Assembly: GCF_000348985.1 (NCBI RefSeq)
Contig: NC_035925.1
Location: forward strand, 496,001 to 560,000
Source: Huiozyma naganishii CBS 8797
Taxonomy: Eukaryota; Ascomycota; Saccharomycetes; Saccharomycetales; Saccharomycetaceae
Reading direction: 5' to 3'
Length of the DNA stretch: 64,000 nucleotides
Position 1 is the first letter of the stretch, and the number at the start of each line of letters is the position of its first letter. A model generated the notes under the pieces. It saw nothing but the letters and a program-made list of their open reading frames with translations, was not told where the DNA came from and searched no databases. Of this stretch, positions 10,370 to 20,996 are shown piece after piece. The position numbers were made by a program, and so were the translations under genes.

Positions 10370-11234
10370 CACCTTTGATTCAAACAGAAAAGAAGAGACG
10401 TTAACTATGGGAAAGGCAGTTGTATAGAGACAGAAGAGAGAGATGGGGCCAAGTTGATCAACAAGATGCACTTCTCTGATGGTGTGGATGACTACGTAGG
10501 ACTCATACGTTTTGGAGTGTAGTGCAATCCAGCATTTGTAGTTGCCTACGGTGTATTGGTCTTTACGTAATGTCCTGCTTGCGAACTTTCCCGGGTCAAA
10601 GGTGATACGTACGGTGTGTCCACTGTGTCTACTCAGTTCAAGAGGGTGGTCACAAGTGCTGGACCTCGGAACCGTGCATTTTCTTGTGAGGATGGCTTTT
10701 CATCTACTACTGTAAACACATAACACCAGTAAGGCAGTAAGAGTTTGACACCGGCTGATTGTCTTCACCCGGACCCCCCACGGATGTACATTCCCTCCCC
10801 CCCCCCCAGTGTAATCTTATGTAAATAGGAACATGAAGTGGGGGCGTCATGAGGACATGAGGATGGAGGCATTTTGGGAAGACTGTTCGTATTTGCGCAC
10901 TTTTTCAGCTAGCTATTGTATTTCAAGGAAAGTGAGGGGCATGCGCGGAGGTACTTAGATGCAGCAGCCGGGTCCCTCTCGGAAACGGACTGTCTCTGAG
11001 GGGGGACGTCCATTGTTGATAAGAGGCCCGTCCCCGTTCCTCATGCCATTTCGGAACTTCCCTCGCAGTGTTTTCACTTGTTCTCTAGGATCTGAGCTGA
11101 TTGTTATAATATATATATTATCTTATATAAGATTTCACGTTTCCTTCAACTGCACGCCCATTCCTCTCCGGAAGAAACAGGCAACTTGAGAAGTGACACC
11201 CACATACAGAGCTTAGAAGCTGGTTTTTTGAATA
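10370..11234. promoter_or_regulatory. Long HAS1-TDA1 spacer with STRE-like sites and a C11 tract
   Basis: No gene is visible. The region has an 11-C run at 10797-10807 and stress-element cores AGGGG at 10935-10939 and 10999-11003, facing TDA1. An AT-rich TATA-like stretch lies at about 11105-11130. A 76-codon frame at 10959-11189 has no recognisable content and is treated as noise. The length suggests complex control of TDA1; this is inference. Confidence 0.45.
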
Positions 11235-12848
11235 ATGGAAGAGAACTGGCCGCAGCGTGCTAGTGTCGATGATACAAAGGACGCCCCGGAGGCGTACAAG
11301 TGTAAGTACATTACTCTGGAAGATGCGTTGGGTGACGGTAATTTCAGCGTTGTCAGAGAATGTATGAACATCGAGACGAAGGAGACGTACGCCATGAAGC
11401 TCGTACGTAAGAAACTGGTCCATGACAAAATACAACTGATTCAACGTGAGTTCACGCTCTTGAAACGTCTGTCCAAGCAGATACGGTATTTCGAAAACAT
11501 CCCCGGTGGGGACAGTACTATCCAGGAGGGCCAAGTGTTCTTGGGGCATCATCATATCTTGCAGCTGTTTGACTACTTCGAGACCTGCGACAACATTGTG
11601 CTGATTACACAACTGTGTGCGAAGGACGACTTGTACGAGAAGATCACGCAGCACAATGACACACACCTGGAGCTGAAAACACAAGTAGTACCATACACGG
11701 CTTGTCTCGTCAGTGTGCTGGACTTTCTTCACAGACAGGGTGTAGTGCACCGGGATATCAAGGCAGAAAACGTCCTGTTCCGTACGAGCAAGGCCCCCAA
11801 CGGGGATCCCTCACCACCACCGGGAGATAAGGCTGACTATGACGTTACTGCACACGATCTCATATTGGGTGATTTCGGACTGGCAGTAGACATGTCGCAA
11901 TTGGATAAGAACTCTAGCTCACTGAAGGAGTACGTGGGGACTATCTCGTACATTTCTCCCGAGATTGTAAAGTGTAAAGGGATTGGGGCCATGGACTCAA
12001 ATGAGATAGCACAAATCGATACCTACGGCACAGAAGTGGACATATGGGCTCTCGGGGTTTTAGTACTTCATGGCATTTTGGATACACCCCCGTTCGACTG
12101 TGAAACAGACGAGGAGACGTTGGAATGCATCGCTAAATGCGATTACTACATTGATGAAGAGAAGGTGAACGACCCAGAGTACGAACATTTTTGGAACTTT
12201 ATACAGTGCTGTTTCGTAGAATTCCCCAAGGCAAGACGTACTTCCCGTAGTCTAACAAAACATCCCTTCATCAGAAGGTTTTTCGTTAAGGATACTACAA
12301 AGGAGTCCCAGGACGAGGAGTTCCCACCAGCGCTTGTCAAACATAACTCGCTGACAGCGTTGCACACTTTGAAATCGCCATTGAGAAGAAACGGCTCCTC
12401 GCTGTCCACGCACTCGACAACGAATTCCAGTGCGAACTCGTCAAGGGTACCATCGCAGGCAAACTTAATATCAATAGCGAATATTACCCCACCTGACTCG
12501 CAACCACTAGATGTCTTGCCCACTGTCCAGGATATAAACGTGACAAAACTGAGAAATAGTCTGAGAAAGACTTTGTCGATGACTTCGATGAAAACGATGG
12601 GTCAAAAGGTTAAGGAACCACCACAACCAAACAAGTTGGCGAAAACCTCTGTCAATTCCATGCATTCTACGTTTTTCCTGGATCCACAACCGCCCTCAGA
12701 TTCCCTAATGAATGGCTGTTTCTGTGAGACCCCAAAGACATTGTCGAATTTCAATACAACACCGAAATCTTCTGTGTCATCAACAAGAGAGAACTCTTAC
12801 AAGAACGTTAAGGCGGCATATTTTGATCTGAACTTCGACAAGGAATGA
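11235..12848 (+). CDS. TDA1: Protein kinase Tda1
   Basis: Serine/threonine kinase, in S. cerevisiae a Snf1-linked kinase that phosphorylates hexokinase 2 near its N-terminus under low glucose. The product is 537 residues (586 in S. cerevisiae). The kinase domain spans about 25-340: glycine loop GDGNFSVV, catalytic lysine in YAMKLVRKK, HRDIKAEN near 171-178, DFG near 213-215, and the APE-equivalent SPE. The C-terminal third is Ser/Thr/Asn-rich and probably disordered. The ATG at 11235 is the first in the frame. The target, hexokinase, is encoded at about 48 kb in this window. Confidence 0.93.
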   Translation: MEENWPQRASVDDTKDAPEAYKCKYITLEDALGDGNFSVVRECMNIETKETYAMKLVRKKLVHDKIQLIQREFTLLKRLSKQIRYFENIPGGDSTIQEGQVFLGHHHILQLFDYFETCDNIVLITQLCAKDDLYEKITQHNDTHLELKTQVVPYTACLVSVLDFLHRQGVVHRDIKAENVLFRTSKAPNGDPSPPPGDKADYDVTAHDLILGDFGLAVDMSQLDKNSSSLKEYVGTISYISPEIVKCKGIGAMDSNEIAQIDTYGTEVDIWALGVLVLHGILDTPPFDCETDEETLECIAKCDYYIDEEKVNDPEYEHFWNFIQCCFVEFPKARRTSRSLTKHPFIRRFFVKDTTKESQDEEFPPALVKHNSLTALHTLKSPLRRNGSSLSTHSTTNSSANSSRVPSQANLISIANITPPDSQPLDVLPTVQDINVTKLRNSLRKTLSMTSMKTMGQKVKEPPQPNKLAKTSVNSMHSTFFLDPQPPSDSLMNGCFCETPKTLSNFNTTPKSSVSSTRENSYKNVKAAYFDLNFDKE

Positions 12849-13029
12849 AACAGTTTGAGTCCAGACAGAGTTTGTTATATCTATTATATAAAAATAAACA
12901 ATTTAAAGCACTTACTGGTTTACGTACATAAATGCATATCCATAAGTGGAAAAAGTATCTAGTATACCTCAATCACAGTCTCGTTTACTACTAGGAGGAC
13001 CCATTTTCCCTCGTCTATTCCGCACCATC

Positions 13030-13575
13030 ATGGATTTGAAGAGCGATAACAGGAAACGGTTCCAAGATAAACAGAAGTTGAAGAGGAAACATGCCACTCC
13101 TAGTGATAGGAAGTACCGCCAACAAGCAAAACTAGCTGAGAAAGAGGCAGAGGAAAAAGAGGAGGACGATGCTCCACTTCCATTGCCATCGAATGAGGAG
13201 CGATACACCAGAGATGTGCTACAAGAAATTCAAGACAAAGAGTTCGATCCACAGAGTACAATCGACAAACTGAAGCAGAAATGGGAGAATTCCGATAATA
13301 TAGGGGGGGAGGATACTCCCGCAAAAACACCGCCAACCCGGAAGCGAGATATTCTCAACATGGATGCCAAGCAACTGAACAAACTGCTCGGTAAAACAGA
13401 TGACGCCCATGTGGGCAGTGCGGAACATATTAAATTACCACACCAAGGGCAGCCACGTGAACCCTTGACGGGGAATGGCAACGTTAAGACAAACAAGCCA
13501 GCTGCCAAGACATCTCAGTCCCTTCTCCCCGAGGATCTTGGGCAAGACCAAGATTTTTTAGACGACCTCCTTTAA
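13030..13575 (+). CDS. Conserved small charged protein, probable YER034W homologue
   Basis: No domain is recognised. From the ATG at 13030 the product is 181 residues, close to the 185 of S. cerevisiae YER034W, which lies three genes from PHM8 there. The N-terminus is strongly basic (RKRFQDKQKLKRKHATPSDRKYRQQ), followed by a Lys/Glu-rich stretch likely to be helical. The motif LNMDAKQLNKLLG lies mid-protein, and the C-terminus is acidic (DQDFLDDLL). The frame is open upstream to a GTG at 12946, which I did not use. The assignment rests on length, strand and neighbour, so the name is tentative although the coding call is firm. Confidence 0.7.
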   Translation: MDLKSDNRKRFQDKQKLKRKHATPSDRKYRQQAKLAEKEAEEKEEDDAPLPLPSNEERYTRDVLQEIQDKEFDPQSTIDKLKQKWENSDNIGGEDTPAKTPPTRKRDILNMDAKQLNKLLGKTDDAHVGSAEHIKLPHQGQPREPLTGNGNVKTNKPAAKTSQSLLPEDLGQDQDFLDDLL

Positions 13576-13781
13576 TGTGGCGTAATGTGTCATAGAATCT
13601 CTGTCGGAACTGAGAAATCCCGCAGTTTGAAATACGTAACTCCTAAGATACCGATCGAGCCACAAACACGTATAAATATCAGGGGGTAGAGTATCATGGT
13701 TTGGATTGCTTCTCGAGTCTGTTAGCACCCTCCTCCGCTTAGCTCCCCCCAGCTACTCCTTTCTCTCCCTTTTTTTCAGAT

Positions 13782-14597
13782 ATGACGGTGAGATATAATT
13801 TCAGAAAGGATGCACTCAGACAATGTCGTGAGAATATCAAACATTTACAGTCGTTAGACTACAAAGGTAGCGATGTTACTTTACACTTCCAGCTGGACTC
13901 TGCAAACTACCCTGATCCGGACCCTCAAGCAAAGATATTCTTTTTTGATATAGATAATACCTTATATAGTGGGAGTAGTGGTATTGCACAACAGATGCAA
14001 TGGCGAATATTCAATTATATCGTACATGAGGTCGGTGTAAGATCCCATGAAGAGGCAAGGAAGTTGATGAATGAGTATTATGAAAGGTACGGCCTGTGTC
14101 TATTCGGTTTAATTAATGAGTATAATGTGAACCCAGCAGACTACAATACGTTGGTGGACGATGCGTTGGACTTGGACGGGTTATTGAAGCCAAACTGGCA
14201 GCTACGTCAAGCTCTGATCGACTTGAAGTTCAGCGGAAAGTTTGACAAGTTGTGGTTGTTCACAAATGCTTACAAGAATCATGCCCTACGGTGTATTAAA
14301 CTGCTTGGAATTGCGGACCTTTTCGATGGTATAACGTATTGTAACTATATGCAGAGAGAGGATCTCGTTTGCAAACCGGATCTAAGGTATTACGAGCAGG
14401 CGAAATTGGAATCCGGTCTTGGGTGTTGGACCAATGCTACTTTCGTAGATGACAGCTTGGTAAATTTACAAGCTGCTAAACATTTGGGAATGCAGCAACT
14501 TTTCCACGTTTCTGAAGAGTCAGAGTCGTATAAGAAGGTGGAAGACAGGATAATGTCCGTGAACTCTGTGACTGAACTAGCCAAATTACTGAAGTGA
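13782..14597 (+). CDS. PHM8/SDT1: HAD-family pyrimidine/nucleotide phosphatase (Phm8/Sdt1)
   Basis: Soluble HAD hydrolase. The S. cerevisiae pair Sdt1/Phm8 dephosphorylates pyrimidine nucleotides, lysophosphatidate and nucleoside monophosphates; Phm8 is induced by phosphate starvation. The product is 271 residues (280 for Sdt1, 321 for Phm8). HAD motif I is DIDNTLYSG with catalytic Asp56 and Asp58; motif II is FTNAYKNHA; the lysine lies in CKPDLRYY; motif IV is FVDDS. The flanks YER034W-like and KRE29 match the PHM8 neighbourhood, but the length matches Sdt1. Only one gene of the pair is seen here, so I give both names. Confidence 0.9.
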   Translation: MTVRYNFRKDALRQCRENIKHLQSLDYKGSDVTLHFQLDSANYPDPDPQAKIFFFDIDNTLYSGSSGIAQQMQWRIFNYIVHEVGVRSHEEARKLMNEYYERYGLCLFGLINEYNVNPADYNTLVDDALDLDGLLKPNWQLRQALIDLKFSGKFDKLWLFTNAYKNHALRCIKLLGIADLFDGITYCNYMQREDLVCKPDLRYYEQAKLESGLGCWTNATFVDDSLVNLQAAKHLGMQQLFHVSEESESYKKVEDRIMSVNSVTELAKLLK

Positions 14598-14866
14598 TGA
14601 TCTCATATCGTCTTTCCATCAATCTGATGGTACCGGGGAACCCGTCTAGTTTCTGTTGATCATGGGCAGTTCCTATGAACTCTAGGAAAATAAGAGGAGA
14701 CCAACTGAATGTTATGAGTCCAACAGCAAGACGTGAAACTCGGCTGTTTTTGAGCCATGTACAGTCATTCTATGTCCTAGAAGATACTTATTTTGCATCG
14801 TGATCTTTCGCATTTGCCCTTCCCTAGTGCCCTTTTAGCACCCCAAATATAATTACATACCAAATT
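14598..14866. other. Spacer between convergent PHM8/SDT1 and KRE29
   Basis: A 269-base region holding the 3' ends of two converging genes. It is AT-rich near KRE29. No gene or RNA signature was recognised. Confidence 0.4.
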
Positions 14867-16009
14867 CTATATCTTGACAAACACATTAATTATTCCTACA
14901 ATAATGGTAAGTTCTACGCCGTTGGCTCCATCTTCACACGCATCCAGTATACAATCCTTGAAGTATTGAGCTACGGTGGATTCCCCAAAGTTACAATTGT
15001 CTGATCCAAAGATAATCAGCACAAAATAGAGCAGGTCTTTGTAGTTCTGTGCATCGAATAGCTCGTTAAACGTATTGATTACCGCTGTAGTCTTTGGAAA
15101 CAGTTGGTTTAATATGTGGATCCTCACTGGTGGAATAAGTTTAGTAAGTCTTTCCAACAAGAAATAGAACCTGTCGTGTAATTGCAATTGGGCGAAGTAT
15201 TGTGCAATAAACTCTTCAACGGTCGTCCTCGACAGTAACGATTCAAACACCTGTGTGCACCATTCCTGGGTACACTCTTTCGAGCTATACACATTTCTAT
15301 CCAGTATGAAAAAAGTGAACAACCGGGTTGCGACTCCAACGTCCTCGTGTGAAAGAATCAACGGTCGTATCCGTTCCATCATGTAATCCACTGGGTAAAT
15401 ATCGCAAAATGTATCGAAGTGTTCGAGATCTTCATCTTTCAAGATAAAATCAGATTGTAGACTACTTGGTGTAGCGCCAAATTGTATCAGCAATTGTGTC
15501 AAAGACGTGTCAGAGATAGCAGCATTGTTACCGTCCATGGGCCCCTCGGTGAACAGGAACCAGTCCTTATATTTATCTGATACGGTCTCTTTGCTTATCA
15601 AATCGAGCGTATATTCTGTGACCAGCGGTGCTTTCACCCTCTGCTTAAGATTGTCTCGTTGCTGGGATAGTTTATCACGCAACAGTGTCGGTGTAGGGTG
15701 CAATTCCAGCTCCTGCGAAAAGTGCAGTTCCTCCTCCACTTGCCTTAACCGGTCGAATTGGCCGTCAATCTCTTCATCATACTGTTTCCCCAGATCAAAT
15801 TGGCGAAGTTCTACTTCTCCAAACTGTTTATTACGCGGTGGTGGTGCCAGATTACTGTCCCCTTCAACTTCATCAAGACCCAGATCCGCATCCAGATCTG
15901 CATCCAGATCCAGCGCAGCGTCCCCAATCAGGTCTTGCTGCAGCCCGGTACCGAGAACAAGCGACCCATCAGACGAATCTGCATCTTGAGAGTCCCCAAT
16001 ACCATCCAT
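14867..16009 (-). CDS. KRE29: SMC5/6 complex subunit Kre29 (Nse6-type)
   Basis: Subunit of the Nse5-Nse6/Kre29 module that loads the Smc5/6 complex for DNA repair and chromosome segregation. The product is 380 residues (464 in S. cerevisiae). The N-terminal third is acidic and low in complexity (a run of Asp/Ala/Leu dipeptides). The helical C-terminal part carries the family blocks SKETVSDKYKDWF, FCDIYPVDYM, NELFDAQNYKDLLYFVL and VAQYFKDCILDA. The frame runs upstream to a TTG at 16042; the first ATG is at 16009. Context agrees: PHM8, KRE29, GLN3, YEN1 follows YER037-041. The protein evolves fast, so similarity is limited to these blocks. Confidence 0.88.
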   Translation of the reverse strand: MDGIGDSQDADSSDGSLVLGTGLQQDLIGDAALDLDADLDADLGLDEVEGDSNLAPPPRNKQFGEVELRQFDLGKQYDEEIDGQFDRLRQVEEELHFSQELELHPTPTLLRDKLSQQRDNLKQRVKAPLVTEYTLDLISKETVSDKYKDWFLFTEGPMDGNNAAISDTSLTQLLIQFGATPSSLQSDFILKDEDLEHFDTFCDIYPVDYMMERIRPLILSHEDVGVATRLFTFFILDRNVYSSKECTQEWCTQVFESLLSRTTVEEFIAQYFAQLQLHDRFYFLLERLTKLIPPVRIHILNQLFPKTTAVINTFNELFDAQNYKDLLYFVLIIFGSDNCNFGESTVAQYFKDCILDACEDGANGVELTIIVGIINVFVKI

Positions 16010-16129
16010 AACACACCCGAACGGCCCCGCCCAACCCTCCAACCCAATCCAAACTCATCGCCCATAGATATAGGAAGCCACTCATCAGGTGCCATCAGCC
16101 TTTGACGTAATCCTTCCAAAAACTGCCTG

Positions 16130-16136
16130 TTACCCG
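16130..16136. promoter_or_regulatory. Reb1-type site TTACCCG in the KRE29-GLN3 promoter
   Basis: TTACCCG matches the Reb1 consensus, a general regulatory factor that clears nucleosomes. It lies about 120 bases upstream of KRE29 in the 462-base divergent spacer (16010-16471) shared with GLN3. A T-rich tract at 16350-16380 is nearer GLN3. Confidence 0.55.
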
Positions 16137-16471
16137 GGGTTAACGTTAAACAGTGGGAAAAGAAAGAAATTTAAACAGTTTTTATCTGAATTTCTGCAAG
16201 ATTTTGGGACGGTTTGGCTTGTTGAAGGTAGAAGGTAGAGGTGACACGAACCACAGTCTAGGGCATTGCAATAGCGTGTTTCGCAGCCGTGTGTCTACTT
16301 AAGTTGCTGTTCCCCTGTTTTGCAGCCGCTTTATTCTGGCTTTAATAACATTCTTTTTTTTTATTTTATTTTATTTGATTGTAATTTTCTTCGTTGTGAC
16401 TCTTCCATCCTTTGTGATACTGTGGATTGTGCAGAAGAAGTGGGCAAGATAGACTGCACATACCCGAAATA

Positions 16472-18739
16472 ATGCGAGATTCCAAGCACAATGGAGATAA
16501 TGGGGATATATATGAGTGGAAACACGGAGATGGGGCAGATGGAGCCGCAGGCGGCCCCGTTTTTGGAAGCGGAAATGTCAACTCGTCAACGTTTGATTCC
16601 ATGCTGGAGGCCCTCCCAGATGACATAAACTTTGCAAACTTTGCCAAGTCGAGCTCAGATGTTAATGGGTTTTTCGATTTGGAGTCACCAACTGTCGAGG
16701 AACCGAGTAATGAGCATGACGATGGTCATATGCTAGATACCAACCAATTGACAACGGAACCTTCACACGAGGCTTATCCGACTATATTTGATGAAATGAT
16801 GACTGCATTAGATCCCAGTGATGTTACTGCTCCATCAAGGAAGAGTGGGGCCACTGCGTCCGTACCAATTGATATTGCTGAGAGTGCACCGAATAATAAT
16901 ATGCAAAACGGGGAGATTGCGCAACTTTGGGATTTTACTGTGGATACTTTGCAGATGACGCCAAGCAACTCGAGCGACTCAGCAACGATAAGTGCTCCTA
17001 ATAGTTACAACTCGGAAAGCGGCGCCTTCCAGAACGGTCATGGGATGACGCCCATTGTGCATCACGAGGGGAACAAACTAAACACAGCATCGAAGACCTC
17101 GTTGTTTTCCAATTCTTACAACAATACAACTAATATTCAGAACTTTCCCACCTCCCCATCTGCATTGCATCATCACTCCCAAAACAATAGCAGCGGTAAT
17201 AATAAGGGAGGACGCAACTCACTACGGACATCCAGAAAAGCGTCGCTTTCCAATGTCAATGAAATGATGGCGGGCGCATCCGTGTTCAAAACAGTAAACT
17301 CAAACAGCTCTATATCAATACCGTTGACGGTATCAAATACAAGTAATTCCATACGGAAAAACCAATCTTTCCCAAGACAATTGTCCTCGTGCTCCCTTGC
17401 AAACCTGAACAAAAGGACTACAGATCTATCCACGGGCGCGTCCAGCTCCATCATGCATAAGAAACCGACAATCCAGTGTTTCAATTGTAAAACTTTCAAG
17501 ACACCCCTCTGGAGAAGAGACACAGATGGCAACACACTCTGCAATGCTTGTGGGCTTTTCCAAAAACTGCATGGGACCATGAGACCGCTATCTTTGAAGT
17601 CCGATGTCATAAAGAAGAGGAACACTAAAAAGAGAACCAAAAAGACTCAGGATTCCAATAACTTGGATAATCCTAATTGTAATATACCGAAAAATATAGT
17701 GCCGAAATCTATTTCAAAACCCACGGCAACAACAGCCACCACAGTCATGACCACCAACACAAAGAAAAAGACGAGCTCAACTGTAACCACTACGACAACA
17801 GCGACCAGTGCTGGGTCGATATTTAACAACAACTCACATACGGGTGGTTACACTAATTCATTGTCGACCTCTAACTTGTCGAAGCTGAACGGCGGTTTTA
17901 TGACCCATGGTAGAAGGAATAGTAATTCGTCAAGCGTGTCAAGCAAGTCGTCTTCTTCGAGGTCGGTGGTTCCAATTTTGCCCAAACCGGTCGCCTTCTC
18001 TGGACAACCCGGTTACACAAGTGCAAATAACAGTGCGGCGTCGTCACCAAGATACATATCGACGCAACATACCTCGAACTCGCCCCTACAGCAAGGTCTT
18101 TTTTCGTCATCTGCATCTGGCAGAACTGGCGGGATCAGTATCGGCCGAAGGAAGCTTTCGCGGAATGCCTCCAACTCTTCGTCATTTGTTGCCAACTCAT
18201 TGCAGAACCTACATCAACAACACCGAAACCAATCATATAGTGTTGATACACCGAATGGTTGGAACTCCCCACATACAGGGAAGTTCCAGCCTGTTCACCA
18301 GAACTCATCACCATCGACCACGTCGAATGGAAATTTCGACTTGTTCAATGCAGATGGTCATGCTGCCACACAGAAGAGCATACCTTCCGATAAAAGGAAC
18401 ACGCATACATCGCTTTTGTCTCAGCAACTACAAGAGAGCAATCCTTTGGAGTATACAGGCGGGAAGCCAAGCGCAAACACAGCATTACAGATTTCAGACA
18501 GTCAGTTGCCGCGACAGAACTCACCGTCTGTGGGCAGAACAGTACCGAATACAAATATCTACACAGAATCGGTTCAGTTCCAAAGACACGGTTCCTTTCA
18601 GCAACAACCTCTTTCGATCCAGCAGACGCAAACGCAACAACAACAACAACAACAACAACAACACCAACATCAGCAGAATAAGCATAATACCTTGAGTAAA
18701 ATATCCGATGACCTTGACTGGTTGAAATTTGGTATTTAA
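16472..18739 (+). CDS. GLN3: GATA transcription activator Gln3
   Basis: Nitrogen-catabolite-repression activator that binds GATAA elements when Ure2/TORC1 restraint is relieved. The product is 755 residues (730 in S. cerevisiae). A single GATA zinc finger has Cys336, Cys339, Cys357 and Cys360, with the fungal core [28 protein letters not shown] and a basic tail [11 protein letters not shown]. The flanks are long Ser/Asn/Thr-rich disordered regions, and a Gln/His run sits near 722-738, close to the C-terminal motif [10 protein letters not shown]. The gene next to it is YEN1, as in YER040W-YER041W, which separates it from GAT1. Its likely targets, the DAL genes, are at 58-64 kb. Confidence 0.95.
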   Translation: MRDSKHNGDNGDIYEWKHGDGADGAAGGPVFGSGNVNSSTFDSMLEALPDDINFANFAKSSSDVNGFFDLESPTVEEPSNEHDDGHMLDTNQLTTEPSHEAYPTIFDEMMTALDPSDVTAPSRKSGATASVPIDIAESAPNNNMQNGEIAQLWDFTVDTLQMTPSNSSDSATISAPNSYNSESGAFQNGHGMTPIVHHEGNKLNTASKTSLFSNSYNNTTNIQNFPTSPSALHHHSQNNSSGNNKGGRNSLRTSRKASLSNVNEMMAGASVFKTVNSNSSISIPLTVSNTSNSIRKNQSFPRQLSSCSLANLNKRTTDLSTGASSSIMHKKPTIQCFNCKTFKTPLWRRDTDGNTLCNACGLFQKLHGTMRPLSLKSDVIKKRNTKKRTKKTQDSNNLDNPNCNIPKNIVPKSISKPTATTATTVMTTNTKKKTSSTVTTTTTATSAGSIFNNNSHTGGYTNSLSTSNLSKLNGGFMTHGRRNSNSSSVSSKSSSSRSVVPILPKPVAFSGQPGYTSANNSAASSPRYISTQHTSNSPLQQGLFSSSASGRTGGISIGRRKLSRNASNSSSFVANSLQNLHQQHRNQSYSVDTPNGWNSPHTGKFQPVHQNSSPSTTSNGNFDLFNADGHAATQKSIPSDKRNTHTSLLSQQLQESNPLEYTGGKPSANTALQISDSQLPRQNSPSVGRTVPNTNIYTESVQFQRHGSFQQQPLSIQQTQTQQQQQQQQQHQHQQNKHNTLSKISDDLDWLKFGI
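18636..18680 (+). repeat. CAA-type trinucleotide run encoding Gln/His in GLN3
   Basis: An almost pure CAA run, then CAC/CAT/CAG codons, encodes the Gln/His stretch near the Gln3 C-terminus. Such runs often vary in length between strains. Confidence 0.85.
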
Positions 18740-18855
18740 AATGAATAATCGTTCCGACTCAGTGGATTTATATAGTGATATAGGTGTTTGTTTTATATCA
18801 TAAAAAGTTACATAATCTACAAGCAGACGACGGCCCATACAAAGCGTGCTCGCTG

Positions 18856-20907
18856 ATGGGAGTCCCACAGATCTGGAAGCAGATCAGGGATAGCGGCACA
18901 CCGCTCAATTGCCCCACTCACAAACGTGTGCCTTTCGTCAAATGGATCAGCGAGAACAGAGATGCGCGCATCGCGATAGACGTATACCATATTCTATTTG
19001 AATGCGGGTTCTTCCAGTTTGATCAAGTCGGGAAGCCCATACTTAACTTCGTGAAACGGCTTAAAGAGCTGGTCTCATTTGATGTTACGTTTCTTTTAGT
19101 GTTTGATGGACTCGAAAAGCCTCGGAAAAAGGGAGTTTTTGGTGGGGTTCATCCAAAGTTCATGTCCATAGTTGAGGAGCTTCTGAAGTCACTCAACATT
19201 TCTTACGTTATGGCTCCTGGGGAAGGTGAGGTCCAGTGTTGCTGGCATTACAAAAATGGGGATGTTAGCTACGTGTGGAGTAACGATTCGGACTGTTTGA
19301 TATTTGGCGGTGACTGCATCATTAAAAACTATTCGAAGTCGGAGGATGATGCTGGTTCCATTGCAAACCAAGGGTCCCTTCACAAAGATCCTTACGTCAC
19401 GGTGTTAAATTACAAAGAGATGGAGAAGCGTGGGAAACTTCTGAACAGAAATTCGCTACTCTTCTTTAGTGCCCTGTTAGGCGGAGATTACAATTCACAA
19501 GGTGTTAAGGGTTTGGGTTCAGAAAAGGCATTAAAGTTGGCCCGTTTGGAGAGACCAAACTTTTCCGAAGAGTTTGCCAAGATCCTGAACGGTGAAGTTG
19601 AGGAAGGTGTATCAATGAACTTGGCCTACGTCACCTTTCAACACAAATTATTCCGGTTTTGCCAGTCTCATGGTAAAGAAATCTTTGGCAAAAATTATAA
19701 TAATAGTTTGCTATCGGCGGATAAGCACAACTTCGAGAATTGGCCCCAATTATCGACCCTGCGGCATTATTCACATCCCAGGTATGACGATTCTGTGAAT
19801 ATTGATTCGGTTTTTAATAAATTAGTCTACGCAAATGTCCAACATAATAAAGGGTACGATACAATTGATTTTGACAGGTTAAGAGACTTCTTGTTAAGTG
19901 TGAAATTACCTCAAATTGTGGATTTCGACAAATGGTTTCATGAAACATTCCATGAGATGTTTCTATTGAAGTATCTGCTTTATGACGAGGGGGGCGTGAC
20001 AAATGCTAAGATCACTGATGAAAAGGAGACAATGTTTGACCAAAACATTTCACATCGAGTAAAATTTTGGAGGGTCCGATACAGGAGTTTCATTCAAGGT
20101 GTTCGACCTTCGACAAGATCGCGTTCTGTTAGCCCTGTTAGGGCTAACAGAAGCCCTGAACGAAGAAGTCTGGATATTCAGGATTTTCCTTTTGCAATGT
20201 GGATACCACAAAGCTGTATACCCGAATCTCATCCATTATTAATACAATATAAGGAAATGACTACCCAACTGCTGAGTGAGAAGGAGATGAAGAAAAAGAA
20301 AAGAACGCCATCACCAAAGAAACGGTTTGCGCAGTACCGACAAAGTAGTAACCTTGACAGTTTCCTGTCACGACATGCTTCCCCCGTAAATAAAAATGTA
20401 TCGACATTGGTACAAATGAAACAGGCTTCGCCTTTGAAAAGTGTAACCAAGAGGTTATTTGTCGAGGAGGACTGCGAAGTGGAGAAAGAGGATGGCTCAG
20501 CCGAGGTGCCAGACAAAGAGGATGACGACTCGTTGGTTATATTGGAGGAGGTTTGTCAGGATTCGAGTTCGTCCCGTCCATTCTCTCCCTCGACAGAACA
20601 GGCAAATCTTGGTTCAGATAAAAGCTCTCCAAAGAAGCACAACTCTGGAGCGACCAGCTCTCCTGCTCTACACATTGAGCTGGTAAAGAAACAACTGTCA
20701 TTCAACGAGCACGACCGCAATCCCATTCGATGCTCCACAGCAAGATCGTTGCCGCTCCCGCAACTCAGTAGGCCAGCGACCCTCGCGTACAACAGGGAAT
20801 CGTCTCTGCTAGATCAGATCGCGCTGGATGCAGAAGAGCTGCTAAACCAGAGTGACTTTGACACCAGCGATACTGTCGCCAGTACCAATGACGAATATGA
20901 GCCCTAA
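18856..20907 (+). CDS. YEN1: Holliday junction resolvase Yen1
   Basis: Structure-specific nuclease of the XPG/Rad2 class (GEN1 homologue) that resolves Holliday junctions in anaphase. The product is 683 residues (759 in S. cerevisiae). The start MGVPQIWKQI is the usual XPG N-terminal motif; the frame also extends to a GTG at 18784. Catalytic acidic motifs seen are AIDVYHILFE, LVFDGLEKP, APGEGEVQC and SNDSDCLIFGGD; the helix-hairpin-helix region is GGDYNSQGVKGLGSEKAL. The C-terminal half has many SP/TP sites (SVSP, RSPE, RTPSP, ASPV, SSPKK), fitting Cdk control of activity and import. It starts only 116 bases after the GLN3 stop. Confidence 0.95.
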   Translation: MGVPQIWKQIRDSGTPLNCPTHKRVPFVKWISENRDARIAIDVYHILFECGFFQFDQVGKPILNFVKRLKELVSFDVTFLLVFDGLEKPRKKGVFGGVHPKFMSIVEELLKSLNISYVMAPGEGEVQCCWHYKNGDVSYVWSNDSDCLIFGGDCIIKNYSKSEDDAGSIANQGSLHKDPYVTVLNYKEMEKRGKLLNRNSLLFFSALLGGDYNSQGVKGLGSEKALKLARLERPNFSEEFAKILNGEVEEGVSMNLAYVTFQHKLFRFCQSHGKEIFGKNYNNSLLSADKHNFENWPQLSTLRHYSHPRYDDSVNIDSVFNKLVYANVQHNKGYDTIDFDRLRDFLLSVKLPQIVDFDKWFHETFHEMFLLKYLLYDEGGVTNAKITDEKETMFDQNISHRVKFWRVRYRSFIQGVRPSTRSRSVSPVRANRSPERRSLDIQDFPFAMWIPQSCIPESHPLLIQYKEMTTQLLSEKEMKKKKRTPSPKKRFAQYRQSSNLDSFLSRHASPVNKNVSTLVQMKQASPLKSVTKRLFVEEDCEVEKEDGSAEVPDKEDDDSLVILEEVCQDSSSSRPFSPSTEQANLGSDKSSPKKHNSGATSSPALHIELVKKQLSFNEHDRNPIRCSTARSLPLPQLSRPATLAYNRESSLLDQIALDAEELLNQSDFDTSDTVASTNDEYEP

Positions 20908-20996
20908 AAAGATTGAAAAATTAAGTTATAAAAATTGGGCCTTCAACGTTCGCCATCACACTGTTCTGGCACTTCCGTGACACAAACACCGTAACC

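Noticed and set aside
10959..11189. 76-codon frame in the HAS1-TDA1 spacer
   Set aside because: No conservation or domain seen; it overlaps likely TDA1 promoter elements and TATA-like sequence.
11118..11750. 210-codon minus-strand open frame overlapping TDA1
   Set aside because: It is antisense to the conserved kinase domain, has no recognisable family, and TDA1 is well supported.
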